DNA of 64,000 bases from Edaphochlamys debaryana (GCA_016858145.1 JAEHOE010000129.1:62001-126000), one strand, 5' to 3'. Positions 46,457 to 58,989 are shown, counted from the first letter of the stretch. Notes: generated by a model from the sequence alone, not told the origin. Numbers and translations: made by a program.

Positions 46457-47371
46457 GCGCACGTCAAGTGCCCGAGCCTGCGTTCCCAGCAGCAAAGCAT
46501 GGGACCGCAGGTGACACTTCTTGAAGCGTATATGTATGATGATTGCATCTGCACGGCACGCACGGCATTGCACGATTCGGTTTTGAGTTGTGCATGTTGC
46601 TGTGCGGGTTCGAAGGTGCACCTGCATGACTGGAGTTTGAGGCGTACGACGCCGCAAGACATGAGCGGCACCAGTTAGGCTAAGCATGCATGCTGCGTCA
46701 TACGCTACAACGAACGGCTCACGACAGCAGCATCAACAAGGGACGCGACCGCAGCACGTACAGAGATTTCGTTTCAGGCTTTCGCTGTATGGTACGGCGT
46801 TCCTCTGACGGCCCACAGGGTCGGCCCCCCCAACGAGGGCTAGCAAGCGCCGGCCGTTTCCACCTAGGTACGCATTATTAGCAAAGGCCATCGTTTGCCT
46901 CCGTGTCGAAGGGGAAGTACACTGCATAGATACCTCTCAATTCAAGGCAGGTGGATGTGCCGTTCAGGGCCGTGAGCAGGCCGGTGGCTCTGTGGAGGAA
47001 CTGGACAGCGCTGTGTTCATTCCGTGGGTTCGCGCCCCTTGGGGCGCTTACGCCACCGGGCGGACCACTGGCTGAGGCCTGCTGTTGTCGTGTGTCGGGG
47101 CATACCCGAGGCTTCTTGCAGAAGCAATAAATCGCTTCGGGTTTTGAGTATAATTGCTATTTCGTTCAGGACTTAGCCTGCTGGTGTATCATGTCTTGGC
47201 ATGCATTGCTGTTTGTGGTGAACATAAATCAGCTAGAGGGGCCACAAGAGGCCAACAGCGCCTGCGGCTATCGGCGCATCGCCGTCTCTGTGTTGGTCAG
47301 ACTTAGCTATCCTGGTCTAGAGGCCAACGGCTGTGCTAAGTGCAGGAGCGTGGTGGTATCTGAAGCGCTTG

Positions 47372-47412
47372 GGTGTTTGCCGGCCCGGTGAACACTTGTG
47401 CCGGCAAACACC
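47372..47412. repeat. Inverted repeat, 13-bp perfect arms, 15-nt loop
   Basis: Arms GGTGTTTGCCGGC (47372-47384) and GCCGGCAAACACC (47400-47412). The hairpin lies about 0.9 kb past the stop of kinase B. It could be a fragment of a mobile element. Confidence 0.8.
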
Positions 47413-48780
47413 GGTGCTGGGCAAGGGCTTCGGGTTAGGTCGGGTTGCATGGTTGATGGCGTGATGACGTACCCGGTGTTGTTGGGTGGCGAGCATAGGC
47501 GGATATGTATCGGTACGATTCCAAAACGGTCGGGATTCCTTGCTTGGCGCATATTGCCTGGGTGCCTACTACCGGTAGGGTTACACAGGTAGGGACTGGC
47601 AGGTGCACGGTAGATATGTGCGTTTGCTGCGTATTTGCGCAGGGCCACCCGCAGTGTCACAGCTGATGGGCAATCGCAAAGGGTACGTAGCTTTCCAGGA
47701 ATGGCATGGCCTTTCTTACATGTGCCTTCTGCTTAGCGTCGAGATATGTGCATGGAATGGCTAATCGACTGGCACGGAAGATGCACGCACGCATGCACGC
47801 GCACCGTTCACGGCCTTGAACAACGTCCTTGCGGTTTGCATTGGTGGCGTGCTTGGTAGTACCCTTGGCATGAATAAGGGGTGCATGTGTGAAGTACAGG
47901 TATGGGAACCTGGCAGGGAGCGCACGATGCTGGCATTGAGTCCATTACCTTGCGTCGGGCTGTGGATGTTCCTGTCCTTGTTGTGTGTTGACCTTCACCT
48001 ACTACCACGACACGAATGCGGAAATAATCGTGCAGGAAGTAAAAGGGAACGGGCAAGAAGAGTGGGGTGTCCATCATTACGCATGTCAGAAAGAGGGATA
48101 TTCTTGGGGTCATGGCTTGCGGGGCCCATGCAGTGTAGCCAGGGCGACGACGGGGCGTGCTGCTGCGGGGGCATTCTAACGCGACCTCCCTTTTGGCGCC
48201 TTTCAAGTTGCCTTTTGTCAATGAGGGCATGTCTTCAAGTCAGAAGTGGGACCAGCAGGTGTCTCAGCACTATGCCTGCGAGAGGGGCAGGAAGGCCGGA
48301 TGGCGTGAGCTTGACAGTGGGGCCTTGAGCTGTGGCTTTGTGCTGCGACGAAACAGGGCAGACTCGATCAACGGTCGGACCGTTGGGGACGTCAAGCCGG
48401 ACGTCATACTTGGGTGGCGATCAGGCTGGGTGCTGCTGCGTTACATTATTGCGGGTTAGTTCACTTAGTTGTTATTGAATGAAGGGTGTAGGATGCCATG
48501 TGGTGGGCAAGTTGCCTGGGGGCATGCCTGGGCTTCACATGCAAGGCACGATTCGGTGGTGCCCGCTGCATAACCATGCGGAAGAACAGACGCAGTGGGT
48601 TTGAGGGGTACCCTCGGCGTCCCTTTGGGGCGTTTCCCCTGCCTTTGGGGGCTGAGCCCTCCAGGATTTCCCCGTGTCGGTGTCCGTGCTTGCCCTTTCC
48701 CCCCCCGACGTGAGTTATCGAGCCTTCTCTGCAGGGGGGGGGGGGGAGGGTACAAACAAAGTTGCCCGATATCATGCCCC

Positions 48781-49325
48781 AAAGTTCCCCGACCCCCGGG
48801 ACCGACGACCGACCGACCCGTACAGTGTACGACACTGTCGTACAAGGCCTGCACGTACTTCGTTTTATGCCTTCCGCGTTTTGCTGGACCGCGGGCCATG
48901 TGCTCTATCCATGTGCGCGCACACCACTCCTGGCGGCCCACGTGGGCCGGGTACCATCGACCATGCCACGGACCCCGACCGGTGTAATGACCAACGGCTC
49001 GGCACCGCGGGGCGATATCAGGGCTGTAATTTGGATTTACTGCGCGGTCTGAGGCGCGGGCGTGGAGTGCGGGCTTCCGGTAGCACCTGGGAGACGCCTT
49101 TGGGTGGCCGCATGTGTGCCCGGGGCCCGGCATGCCGACATGTCCCACCGGTCCCGACCCCCTAACACCGCGGGAAGGGCACCAGTGACTTGCCAGCACA
49201 AGGTCTTGCCTTGCTGCATGCTTAGGGCGTGTGGGATGATGCTGGGCGCTGCTCTACGCCGCGGTGACACAGCTCCGCCACATAGCCTCCCAAAGTTCCC
49301 CGACCCCCCCGACCGACGACCGACC
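48781..49325. repeat. Pair of direct repeats (AAAGTTCCCCGACC...GACCGACGACCGACC)
   Basis: Copies at 48781-48818 and 49292-49325, both in the same orientation, differing by a few bases in the C run. The second is followed by GAACTTTGGG, the inverse of its own start. The DNA between has no gene. A decayed mobile element is possible, but no target duplication is visible. Confidence 0.6.
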
Positions 49326-50247
49326 AAGAACTTTGGGCCCCCATACTTTGCAATTGAACATCCAATTTTATATCTGAAAGAGAGTTTGGGATCCTCACGG
49401 CAAGCTCTATTCAGATGAGGCATGAACGCATGATGTATGTCTGAGGAGGACCTAACCCCCCCTGTTCTCTGGCACATCGGCAAAATGGGTTGAAATCAAA
49501 GCGCAGTGCATGACCCCTGGATATGAGTGCAGGCACGGTGCAAAGCGCGGGGCCGTGCGGCGCTTTGGGGGAATCTGGGCCGGAGGATGGCCGCGGTGCG
49601 AAACACAATTTCCACGCCGACCGGCGGCAAAGTGTTGCAACTACTTGTCCCCTGACTAATATGAGCCGCTCCAGGCTATATAGCAGCATCACACTCGGCC
49701 TGGGCTTGTTTGGCAAGGTTTAACCGCAGTCCGCACAGCAACATCCTCGCGACAGCTGCGCGCAAACTCGTCAGAACTACCTTGACATTAGCTTCAAAGT
49801 GTCTGATACGGATATCCGCATCGCTCCTCGGCTAGGGGTGCGAGGTGGTGCTAATGCCCTCCCAACATGTTGGCACGTTTGGTTCGCGCCGGCTCGATAA
49901 GTTTCCCTGCTCTACGACACACGGTAGGGATGAGCAAAACATGGCTGCGGATCGTGGACTGGGCTTGAACGGGGTAATCCCAGGGGCATACAGCCTGCCT
50001 CCGCCAGCCTCACGGCACGCCTGCCCTCACGCGCCGCTGCCACCCAGCCGCCGCCGCCGGCTCGCGCGCCGCATGCTCATCAGCTCCTGGCCAGCTCCAC
50101 ACACGACACCAGTACTAGCCCACGGGCGTTCTAATTTTCTTGTATGTCGTCATGCACAATGCACCTAGACTATGGAACTTAACGAGTGAGCGGGTCCTTC
50201 TGGCTGCGGGAGCCGGAGAGGCGTGTCGTGATCTCCTCCATTCGTCC

Positions 50248-50337
50248 CCCGCAGAGCCTGACGGCGGGGGCTCAGCCCCATAAAGGGCCTCGGTTCGGTC
50301 GTTTTCGGGCTGAGCCGCCGCCGTCAGGCTCTGCGGG
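50248..50337. repeat. Long stem-loop, 31-bp arms with one mismatch
   Basis: The arm at 50248-50278 (CCCGCAGAGCCTGACGGCGG then GGCTCAGCCC) pairs with 50307-50337; one G/C position differs. The loop is 28 nt. The GGGGCTCAGCCCC word also occurs as part of another GC-rich palindromic patch near 48650. No neighbouring gene explains it. Confidence 0.82.
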
Positions 50338-50454
50338 CGGCGAAGCCCCCCGGGATTACCCCCCAAGCTTCTCCGCGAGCGATACGTCTGGGTCATGGAG
50401 CGCTGCCCGCAGCCCGCAGAAGCCGCCCGTAAATGCGCACGTGATGAGACAGCC

Positions 50455-50821
50455 TCAGTAGTTACAAGTATGGACCAGGAAGCCGCGGGAGCGGTCGACC
50501 ACCCGGTACCCGAGCTTCCGTACAATACGGCCCTCCACCCCTGACGACCCCCAGCCAGGCAGGCGTCGAGCGCAGGCAGCAAGCACCAACTCATTCATTG
50601 GCGGCGCCCATGTACGGCAATACCGTAACGGCAGATGCAATCAGGAGCGTCTGCTGTGGGCTATGCCGCGCACAAGCGACTGCAACTTTGCAAGCATCCA
50701 ACTCCACCCCTTGCGAAGCGCTTCTCCAGAACTTCCTCCTCTCTCGACCAGTCTCCATCAAGCAACCATACCAGTAGAGCAAGGCGTTTGCCTTGTGCCC
50801 AAACCCCTGTTCCGTCAGCAC
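50455..50821 (-). pseudogene. Possible broken gene with a 4-bp duplication frameshift
   Basis: One minus-strand frame (50821-50591) ends with TLLIASAVTVLPYMGAANE and a stop. The overlapping frame continues as ELVLAACARRLPGWG and GRIVRKLGYRVVDRSRGFLV, ending at 50455. At the junction the base word AATG is duplicated (plus-strand CATTCATT at 50592-50599), which accounts for the shift. Both halves use G/C-ending codons. I do not recognise the family. It may be a pseudogene, a gene with an intron I cannot see, or chance. Confidence 0.3.
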
Positions 50822-51623
50822 CGATTACCCACACAGCTCGTTTTGTCTTGCTCGTCATGGCGAGGGATTCAACCCTTCTCAGAGCATCAACCGCTGCTGG
50901 CAACCAAAAGTCCTGGCACAAGGCAAACGCACTTACTCTGAGCCACTGGCAGGGTCGGGCGGCGGGCCCTGCAGGCTTCAGACAATGCAGAACCCACAAC
51001 ACACAGGAAGAAGGACCGCGGCCCAATCCAGGGCACATGGGCGAGAAACCGCACATTGATCAGCACAAGTTTAACGAAAGCAAGTACCCACAAGAAGCCT
51101 AAAGATAAGTATAAACTCATATCACTGTGACTGGCCGGCGGCGAAAAATGTCCGTGTCGAGACCGGGTAGGGGAGGGAACTGCTCCAGGGCAAGGACGCA
51201 AGCAAGGCGACAGTCCCCACCTTCACAAAGCGGACGAGCACGCATCACCAGCTAAAGCTGTGAAGGATCGGCGAGAAGTCACAAACAATTCTCGGGAACC
51301 TCCGTCCACCGGCGGCGGCGGGTCATCTCCAACCACGCACTGCGGCCCACTTAGCAAGCACCACCTTAGCATCCCGTACCGTTCACATGAACACCGGCTA
51401 TGTTCGGTCAATAGACTCGCCCTTAAATGTCCTGAGCGCCATGCCACCGGGCACAACGCCCCCCACTCCAATAGCAAGCTATACGCAAAGGGCCCAGCTT
51501 TCATTAATCCCGCCCACCCGCTTCCTGCCCAGCTTACTTCAAGCCCTAACGGACGTTCGTTGATTGCAAACAGCGTAGCCGTGGTATCGCAAGGCCCTGA
51601 AGCACCAGGAGAGCAGTCCCCCA

Positions 51624-52153
51624 GAATACCGTACGACCGCTATATATTTCCGCATAAATAATTAAATGTGGCGGGGTGCGGAAACGCGAAAGAAAATCCC
51701 AAGGGGGTGCGGAAAACATTTGAGTTTGCCAAAGAAACTCGGGCGGGGGGTGCGGAAAAGTTGGGTACGTGTCGCGTGCCGTGCCATGCAGGCGGGCCCT
51801 CTGTTTGGCTCCTGCTGCTGCAACCCACTCAACCCGCCCGACGCACGCACGCACGCGTACAGCAGACGCAGGCTTGTGGGGTCGGTGAGGTTGGGGGTAT
51901 GGGGGGGGGTGAGGCCGCTGAGGCATCAGGGCTACAGGGGAGGCCCGCTGGCGTGCGCAGACTTGCTGCAGAGGGCTGCAAGACCGGCCCTGCTGCGGAA
52001 GTTTGGCTTGGCAATGAGGGGTGCGGAAATCTTTAAAGTTGTCCAAGAAAACCCGCTGCCCCCTGCGGAAATCTTTAAGGTTCACGAAAGAAACTGCTGA
52101 GGGGGGTGCGGAAATGTTTGCGTGCGGAAATCTTTAGCGGTCGTACGGTATTC
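51624..52153. mobile_element. Terminal-inverted-repeat element (MITE-like), ~530 bp
   Basis: The left end at 51624-51654 reads GAATACCGTACGACCGCTAT...TTTCCGCA. The right end at 52123-52153 is its inverse with three mismatches. Seven copies of a TGCGGAAA word lie inside, in the subterminal parts near both ends (from about 51672 and from about 52019). No long open frame of its own is recognisable, so it would be non-autonomous. If the repeat is taken to start at CCGTACG, it is bordered by TA on both sides, as for Tc1/mariner-type insertion; no longer target duplication is visible. Confidence 0.7.
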
Positions 52154-52667
52154 CAAGCGAGTGCAGTTCAGTCAACGGATACCGGTGCAACGCGAAATAT
52201 CTCTTCACGTCATGCTCCGGCAGAGGGCGGCATCTACCGGCGTCGAGGCCAGGGAGCCAACACCCATGCATATTACCCTGAGAGAACTGCGTGCTGACCC
52301 TATTATAGCAGCGAATAAGCGAACCCAAAGCAGCAGAAAGCGGGACCCCGCTGGAAACCCCTGAGGGAATTGGGTGAAGCATGCCAGATGAAATAAAGGG
52401 GTTATGAAGGACCGGTATGCATGTAGGTATCGCCCTCAGCCCACTAGCCCGTCTTGCGCCCCCCCCCCACGCACACAAAAGCATCAAAGAATCCCCCTGT
52501 ATACGTTTGTCCTCGGCCCCAGCCCCACATCATGCCTTGCGGCTGGGTGTCCCCTGCTGTCCCCTGCTATAGATTACTCTACGCAGAGCCGCCAATGAAA
52601 CAGTTTACCCACAACAGCAGTATCAGATTGTTATGCCGAATGCCCGATCCCCCACCTTCCCTTAAGT

Positions 52668-52672
52668 TTACA
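52668..52672 (-). terminator. Candidate poly(A) signal (TGTAA) for kinase C
   Basis: TTACA on the plus strand, about 700 nt past the kinase C stop. Tentative, because the motif is short and the distance is at the long end. Confidence 0.25.
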
Positions 52673-53370
52673 TCGGGTTGACAACCCCCTGACTTTATTC
52701 TCCCACCACCACACACCGCCCCGAAGAGCCGGAGGACGCCATGCTTGTATCCCGCGGTTCGTGCCTATGGCAGCGTCTGACCGCTGCAAGACAGGGACCC
52801 CTGCCGCACGAAGAAGAGTCAGTGGGCGACAAACCATGAACTACCCACGAAGTTTGGCCTCAAGCAAACCGTGAATGCCTCCATAAGCCGTGGTTCCCCT
52901 GCTTTCAGACCAGTAGCACACGGCGCACTGCTGGCTGGAAACGACCGCAGCCATTGTTTCGGAGCTCCTTGGGAGAATTCAGATGCACACATGCCTTGAG
53001 GCTGCAGCCGTACCCGTCCGTAGCCACGTGCCCCGATGCGTATCCCAGACACCTCACAACGTGCCACAAACCATCCCATCCAGTTTCGGCCGAGGGAGAC
53101 CAGCAACGGTCCCCGGAGCCCAATTGTTTCATGACTGTCGGCAACACGTTCCAGATAAAGGTTTTTCTGTAACATGGTTCCCAGAGCTCAATTGCTTAGC
53201 GCTTGCTTGATGCATGCATCAACAGGAAATTAGGATCACGTGACCCAATGGGGTCGCAGGGGTCGCAGGTAGGCGTAGCGCCGCCGCCCGACGTTGAGTT
53301 CAAGCCCCCAATGAAGCCAGCTCAGCTGCCACTTTCGTTTCGCACCACGGCGCGCGTGCATTGACGCTCC

Positions 53371-56300
53371 TCACGCTGTTTGCGAGTTGGCGCGTTTTGG
53401 AGCCCCGCCCATGCCCCGGAGCACCCGACGGAGCAGGGCCTTGAACCCGCGGCGGCCCTCGACGCGCGGCGCAGCGCCCGCAGCCGCATCCTCCCTCTGG
53501 ACCACCGCCTGCACACTTGGCCTGCCCCAGCATCCAACCGACGCGGCGTTGGCGTCGGAGTGGGGCATGGCGCAGTCAGTATCCGAGGACGGAGCCACTC
53601 CACGGCTCTGCTGCGGCGAGGCCCAGTCTGTGGCCTGGGCGCGGCTGCCACTGCCGCCCAGGCCCGGGCCCAGGCCGAAGCCGGCGCTGCCCGCGCTCTG
53701 GGAAGCGCTGAGCGCGCCGCTGATGCGGCTGCGCGGCCGGCTGTGCGACGGCGCCAGCGGCGCAGGCGGCGGCACCGCGCGCTCCGCATCCGCTGGGGCC
53801 GCCGCCTCCTTGCTGCTGGCGGGCCCTGACCGAGCATTGCTGAAGCCGCCAGCGGCGCTGCCCACCGCACCTCCACCTGCACCGGACATGGACCGGCCCG
53901 CCTGCCGGCGAGTCATGCTGCCGGGGCGGCTGCCGAGGACCGCCGCCCCCAGGCCAGCCATGTGCTCGAGCACAGACGCGCCGGCCGCGGGGCCCGGCCC
54001 GGCGGCGGCCAGGTCGGCGAGGAGCGCCTGCCGGGCGAAGGAGCTGGACCCGCCCGCCAGCCCTGCGGCGACGGTCAAACTTCCGCCGGCTGAGGACTGT
54101 CGGGCCGAGGGCGGGTGCTGCGGCGAGGTCCGCCAGGCCAGGCGGCCCACGGTAGACGCCGGCATGGTCCTCAGCAAATGGTCCGGAACAAGCGGCGTGT
54201 CCTCCGGAACCGGCCGGCCCAGGCCCCGGCTTGAGTGCGAGCTGCCCAGACCCGGTGGGGCTGCGGACCCTTCCGCGGCAGCCGTGGTCGGCACGGCCGG
54301 ACCGACTGTGGCATAGGTGGTGGCGTTATAAGAACGACAGTGGTTGAGAACTGCAGGGGCCTGGCGCGGGCGTGCAGCGAGGGATGGCGGCTTGGCCCCG
54401 GCGCCGCCAGGTGAAGAGGTAGCGATCGCTCTTGCACTGCAGATCTCAGCGGCGTCGACGCAGACTGGCACAAGGACTGGCACGCCGCCGAGTTCGCCTG
54501 GCGTGCCGCCGCCACTGGTGCGCGCTGCGGCCGCCGCCAGCACCGCCGCCGCCGCACGCCGCCGTGCAAACGACACTGCCACCTGACCGGCGGAGGCGAC
54601 GGCGCCAGCGGCGGCGTCACGTGCAGCGGCGCCGGGCGGCGGCGGCGACGACACGGTGGCGGCGGCAGGGCAGATGTCGTACTCGGGCACGCACGGCGAC
54701 CGAAAAGGGAACCCAATGCTGGCGTGCGAAGACAGCTCCGGCGCATAGCTGCCCGCGCCGCTGTTGCTGCCAAACGCAAAGTTCGCTCCCGCAGCGCGGT
54801 TGGCACCAGCGCAAGGCGCGGGCACGCCCGAGCGCATTCGGGCCATCGCGGCCGATGACGCATAGGCCGCGGGCCACCGCTCGAAGCAGCTAGTGTCGAC
54901 CCGGCCTAGCACGCTTGACATAGCCGACGCGCCGCCCGCGACAGTGCATGTCGTCGCGTCCATTAGGCTGGAGCTGAGGTGGCTCGACAGCAGGCACATT
55001 GACCCGCAGCCTGAGGCCGAGGTCGCGAGGGCCGCGGCCCCAGCCAGGGAGAGCCTCGCGGAGGGGCCCGCGCCGGCTGCGGCAGCCGGCGCGGCGGCGG
55101 TGCCTGCTGCTGACATCCAGCGCGACGTCGCCGTCACCATGGCGGCAGCGGCAGCGGCGGCGGAGGCTGCGGCCTGCATGATGGCAGCCGAGGCGTGGCT
55201 GGAGCTCCGGCCGCCGCTGGCCGAGGGGGCGGCGGCGGCGTCAGCACCACGCCAGGAGGAGGAGGTGGAGAAGCCCAGGGGCGAGCCCATTACGTGGGGA
55301 GCGCTTCCCCGGGGCGCCGCCGAGCCGGCGCGCTGGTTCCTGCCGAGGGCGGCTGTGACGCGGTGTGGCAGATAGGGGGCAGGGTACCGCAGGCCGTTGG
55401 ACTGAGGCGACACCAGGCTGAGGGCCGCGTCATACGGCTGGAACGAGCCGATGTGCTCGACCGAAGTGCCCGTGGGTGAGCCGCCTGGCGGGACGGCTGG
55501 GGACACCAGGGCTCCTGCGGCTGAGGACGCCTCAGCGGCGCCGGCTGGTGCAGAGGCCGCCGCCACCTGCTCAGCGGTGGCGTTTGTACCAGACAGTGCT
55601 GCAGGCATACAGAGCACTCTCCTGGGACGGGCCGAGGTGGCGACGGCGGTGGCGGCGGCAGTGGCGGCGGCCTCGGCTGTGGCCCCGGAGGCGGCAGTGG
55701 CAGGGGCGGCGGTAGGAGAGACCTGGAGCGCTTTGTTGGCCATTGACTCCGCGGCGGCCAGGCCAGTGGCCACCAGTCGCAGGCTCTCACCCGCCGGACA
55801 GAGCGCCACAGCCGCCACCAAGGCCGGAGAGGGTTTCCCTGAAGGCGGAGCTGAACCGCCATCTTGGGCCGTGTCGCCTGCAGCCAGCGCCAGGTGCATG
55901 TCGCCGTCCTTGTCTTGCTGCTGTACGTACGGAGTAAGGCGGGAAAGAGGAATTAGATTGGCAAGTTGCGGAGACGCAGCTGAATGACCACATCGTGTAG
56001 TGTAGGCAAGGTTTCTGTCCAAGCATCACGCTAGGGCCACCAGTCCACCAAGGCTAGCCATAAGCTAGCCATGGCCGTCACAACAGTAAGGCCCCTCTCA
56101 CCTCCTCCACGCCCTGCGATGGCAGCGGCTTGAGTGAAGGCGCCGACTGCCCATCCGTCCGCTCCTGCTCCGGCTGCCGCTCCAGCTCCGGCTCCTGTGG
56201 CGGCCGCTCCTCCTGTCCCCAATCCTGCATCTGCTCCCGCTCCTGCAGCGGCTGCGGCAGCGCTCGCATGACAGGTCCACACCTCCGCCCGGTGGGGACA

Positions 56301-58989
56301 CCGCGGTACTCCCCCTCCAGAGGGGTGCCACGGATGAGGTGTGGCACGCTCCAGAAGTACGGCAGATCCAGGATCTCCTCCGCCGTGGGCCGACAGCTTG
56401 GCTCCATGCAGAGGCACGCCTCAATGAGGTGGAACAGGCCGGGATCGACCTTGTTCTGGGGAAGACGCTCACGGAGCGTGCGCCCGGGAGGCGGCTGCGT
56501 CAGCCCCTTTGAGGTGAGGCGCGGGTCGTTTGCAGCCCGGGCGGCCTGCGTGCAGGGGAAGGAGCAGGAGCGGAAGGGTGGGTACGCTAGCAGGGTGGAT
56601 GTTTGTGGTGCTCGTGTTACTCGGAGGGGGTCTGCTTAGTGCTCCAAAGCCAAGCCGAAGACTGCGGGATACTGCACTCCGGGGCACTTTGGTGGCCTTC
56701 CCCGCGGCGGCTGAGTTCCGGTGAGGCTGCAGCGCACCTGCTGCGGCGTCAGGGGTCCAAAGCGGCGCATGATGCGCCAGAGCTGGTCGGCGGAGGAGCG
56801 GCCTGTGGCGGAGGAGAGCAGCAGATGGGGTGGGGTGAGGCAGGTGGAGGGAGGTGACAGTTCAAGCAGCAGCCAGCTCTGGGTGCCGGTTCAGGACGCC
56901 AAGTCTCGCTAAGATCAGCGGAGTGCCCAGCCAGCAGGGCGAGGCGTACCCTCACTCGAGCGCTGTGGGCGACAGGTCAGGGCCTCACCTGGAAAGAGCG
57001 GCGTGCCAGTCGCCAGCTCCGCCAGGGTGCAGCCCAGCGACCAGATGTCAGAGGCGGGGCCGTACGAATCGCCCACCAGGATCTCTGCATGGAGATAGGG
57101 GGACGGTCAGGGCATCAAGCTTCAGCTCTAGCCCAGCGAGCCTTGGGCCCCGTCCCTCATGTCAACTTCCAGGTTCCTTCTACCAACAATCCGCTTGCCC
57201 AGGCATTTCCAAGTCCTCACCTGGCGCCCGGTACCAGCGTGTGACCACGTAGCTCGACAGCCGCTCAGCATCCCGTGGGCCGCAGTGAGTTCCGCGGGCG
57301 AAGCCGAAGTCGCACAGCTTCACCGAGCCGCCCTCGCCCAGACGGATGTTGGCTGGCTTGATGTCCCGGTTCACGATCTAGGGACGGGGCCAGGGGAGGT
57401 CCGGCGTGTGGAGCCAGGGGGAGCAACGCCGGCACCAGGCAACCCACAAGCCACAAGAGCCGCGCCCTGCTGGTTGGTCCCGACACAGGGAGACGACCTC
57501 AGGGGCTTAAGCATACCCACTAGGACGGCCGCTTCCAACGCATGTTTTTTGTCGCCCCGGGGGGAGAGGCCCTTCCTTCCAGACTGTTTCAGACTCATGG
57601 TGGTGGGGCGCTGGGTCAGGGCAGCAAAACTCTCTATTACTCCAACCCGCTAGCTGGCGCTTGGGCTTGGAACCCACTCACCCGCTTGCTGTGCAGGTGC
57701 GTCAGAGCCTGCGCCACCTGCCACGCCATCAACTTCATTTGGGCGGCGGGCAGCCCCCCAGGAGACGCGTCCAGCGCTTGGTAGGCGCTTGGCCCCACGT
57801 ACGGAAACACCTGCACCGCAGGCGCAGGTGCAAGCGAAGGCGCAAGCGAACGGCCAGTGTGATACAGCGCGGGCTGCAATGGGCCGATGACAGCTGGCCA
57901 GCGCAGGAACGTGGGATGGAATCATTTAAGTGTACACGCGCATATGCACACCTCAAACCCACGTGTCAACCTGCCGTAATGCTTGCAAAGTGAGGCCCCG
58001 ACGCACCATGTAGACCCTGCCGGTCTTGCTCCGGAACGCGTCCAGCAGCTTCACCACAGCGGGGTGGTCCAGGCTGCGGAGGACCCGCACCTCGCGCAGC
58101 ACGAGTTTCATGATCTTCATTGGGACGGATGATAGAGAGGGCGGAAGGGCAAGGGTCGGGGAGGCGGAGGGGTAGGGAATGAAGGGGAGCACGTGGAAGG
58201 ACGGGGACACGCTTGGCGCATGGTGGCAGCCCGCCGCCATGGATTGCTGCTCTCTGAGTTTCTTGAAAGACAACGGGGCGTAGTGCCGCAGGGAGTGTGC
58301 TCGCGCGTGGTCTCAGCGTGTGCTGTCGGATCGCGGGGTGTCGTTGCTCGGCGTGCTGGCTTACCTCTGGCACCTCGTGCGCCTGCTTGACGCTCTTAAT
58401 GGCCACATCGGCGCCGGTGGCTCGCTGCACACAGCGCCAAACATGCCCATAAGCACCTGTCACGGGGGAGGGGGCAGACGAGGCTGAGGCGGTTCCGAGG
58501 GGTCGCGAGGCTGTTCCGCCTGACGATGGCGGAAGAGAAGGCGAGGAGGCGACGGACTTCAGCCGCGCACGGCACGGCATCGCTGTTTCCCGTCGCTCAA
58601 TAACTATCCGCATAAGCCAGTAAGCTGGTGTGTGCTTATATATAGGCGCGTGAGTGTCGCCGCTGACGGCCCGCAAGTACAGCCCCCCAAGAAAGTTGCC
58701 CTTATGTTCCCGATGCCCTCACGTACCTTCTCCTAGAGTCTTTGTATAGATGTAGGCCTGCAGGTGGGCCGGGGGCGAGTGCCGACAACACGCCCAGGTC
58801 AGGAGAATGACAGAGCACTTGACATAGTGGGGTAGCCTCGGTGCAGTAGAGCTGCATCAAACTGCTATGAGGTCCTTTCGCGCTCGCTCTGATCCCTCCC
58901 CGTGTCCGTTGGGGCACCGCGAAGAAGTCCGACGCCAAGCGGGCCCCCCCGCCCCGCCCAGCCCCCGCGTCAAAGTAGCTTACCTCCAT
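53371..58989 (-). CDS. CDKL-like protein kinase C, NRD in place of HRD
   Basis: Exons: 58989-58984 (ATGGAG), 58757-58727, 58456-58365, 58114-58007, 57810-57682, 57377-57221, 57084-56989, 56802-56738, 56545-56102, 55920-53371. Total 3678 nt, 1225 aa; phases agree with A and B. It has LGEGAYGHVW, Lys33, alpha-C Glu51 (REVRVL), DFG and [10 protein letters not shown]. The catalytic loop reads [13 protein letters not shown], so His125 is Asn and one Leu is Arg. [16 protein letters not shown] and [13 protein letters not shown] complete the fold. The last acceptor is a NAGNAG pair (exon 10 may begin at 55920 or 55917). The tail is Ala/Gly/Ser-rich, holds a CFERW motif matching B, and ends in a basic segment [14 protein letters not shown] followed by [10 protein letters not shown]. 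The loss of the HRD His may weaken activity, but the catalytic Asp and Asn remain. Confidence 0.88.

Larger units (their letters stand above)
46457..53370. other. Long convergent intergenic region rich in repeats
   Basis: 6.9 kb between the stops of kinase B (+) and kinase C (-), the longest gene-free stretch here. It contains a 13-bp-arm inverted repeat (47372-47412), two copies of a ~37-bp GC-rich motif (48781 and 49292), a 31-bp-arm hairpin (50248-50337), a possible broken gene (50455-50821, minus) and a terminal-inverted-repeat element (51624-52153). All are listed separately. Between them I see no supported coding sequence. Confidence 0.5.

Noticed and set aside
46608..46625. GGGTTCGAAGGTGC as a tRNA B box
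   Set aside because: The consensus GGTTCGANNCC is not met and no A box or cloverleaf surrounds it.
48465..49199. 244-codon minus-strand frame in the convergent intergenic region
   Set aside because: It is produced by GC-rich palindromic patches (repeats around 48600-48700) and reads as Arg/Gly/Pro-rich noise.
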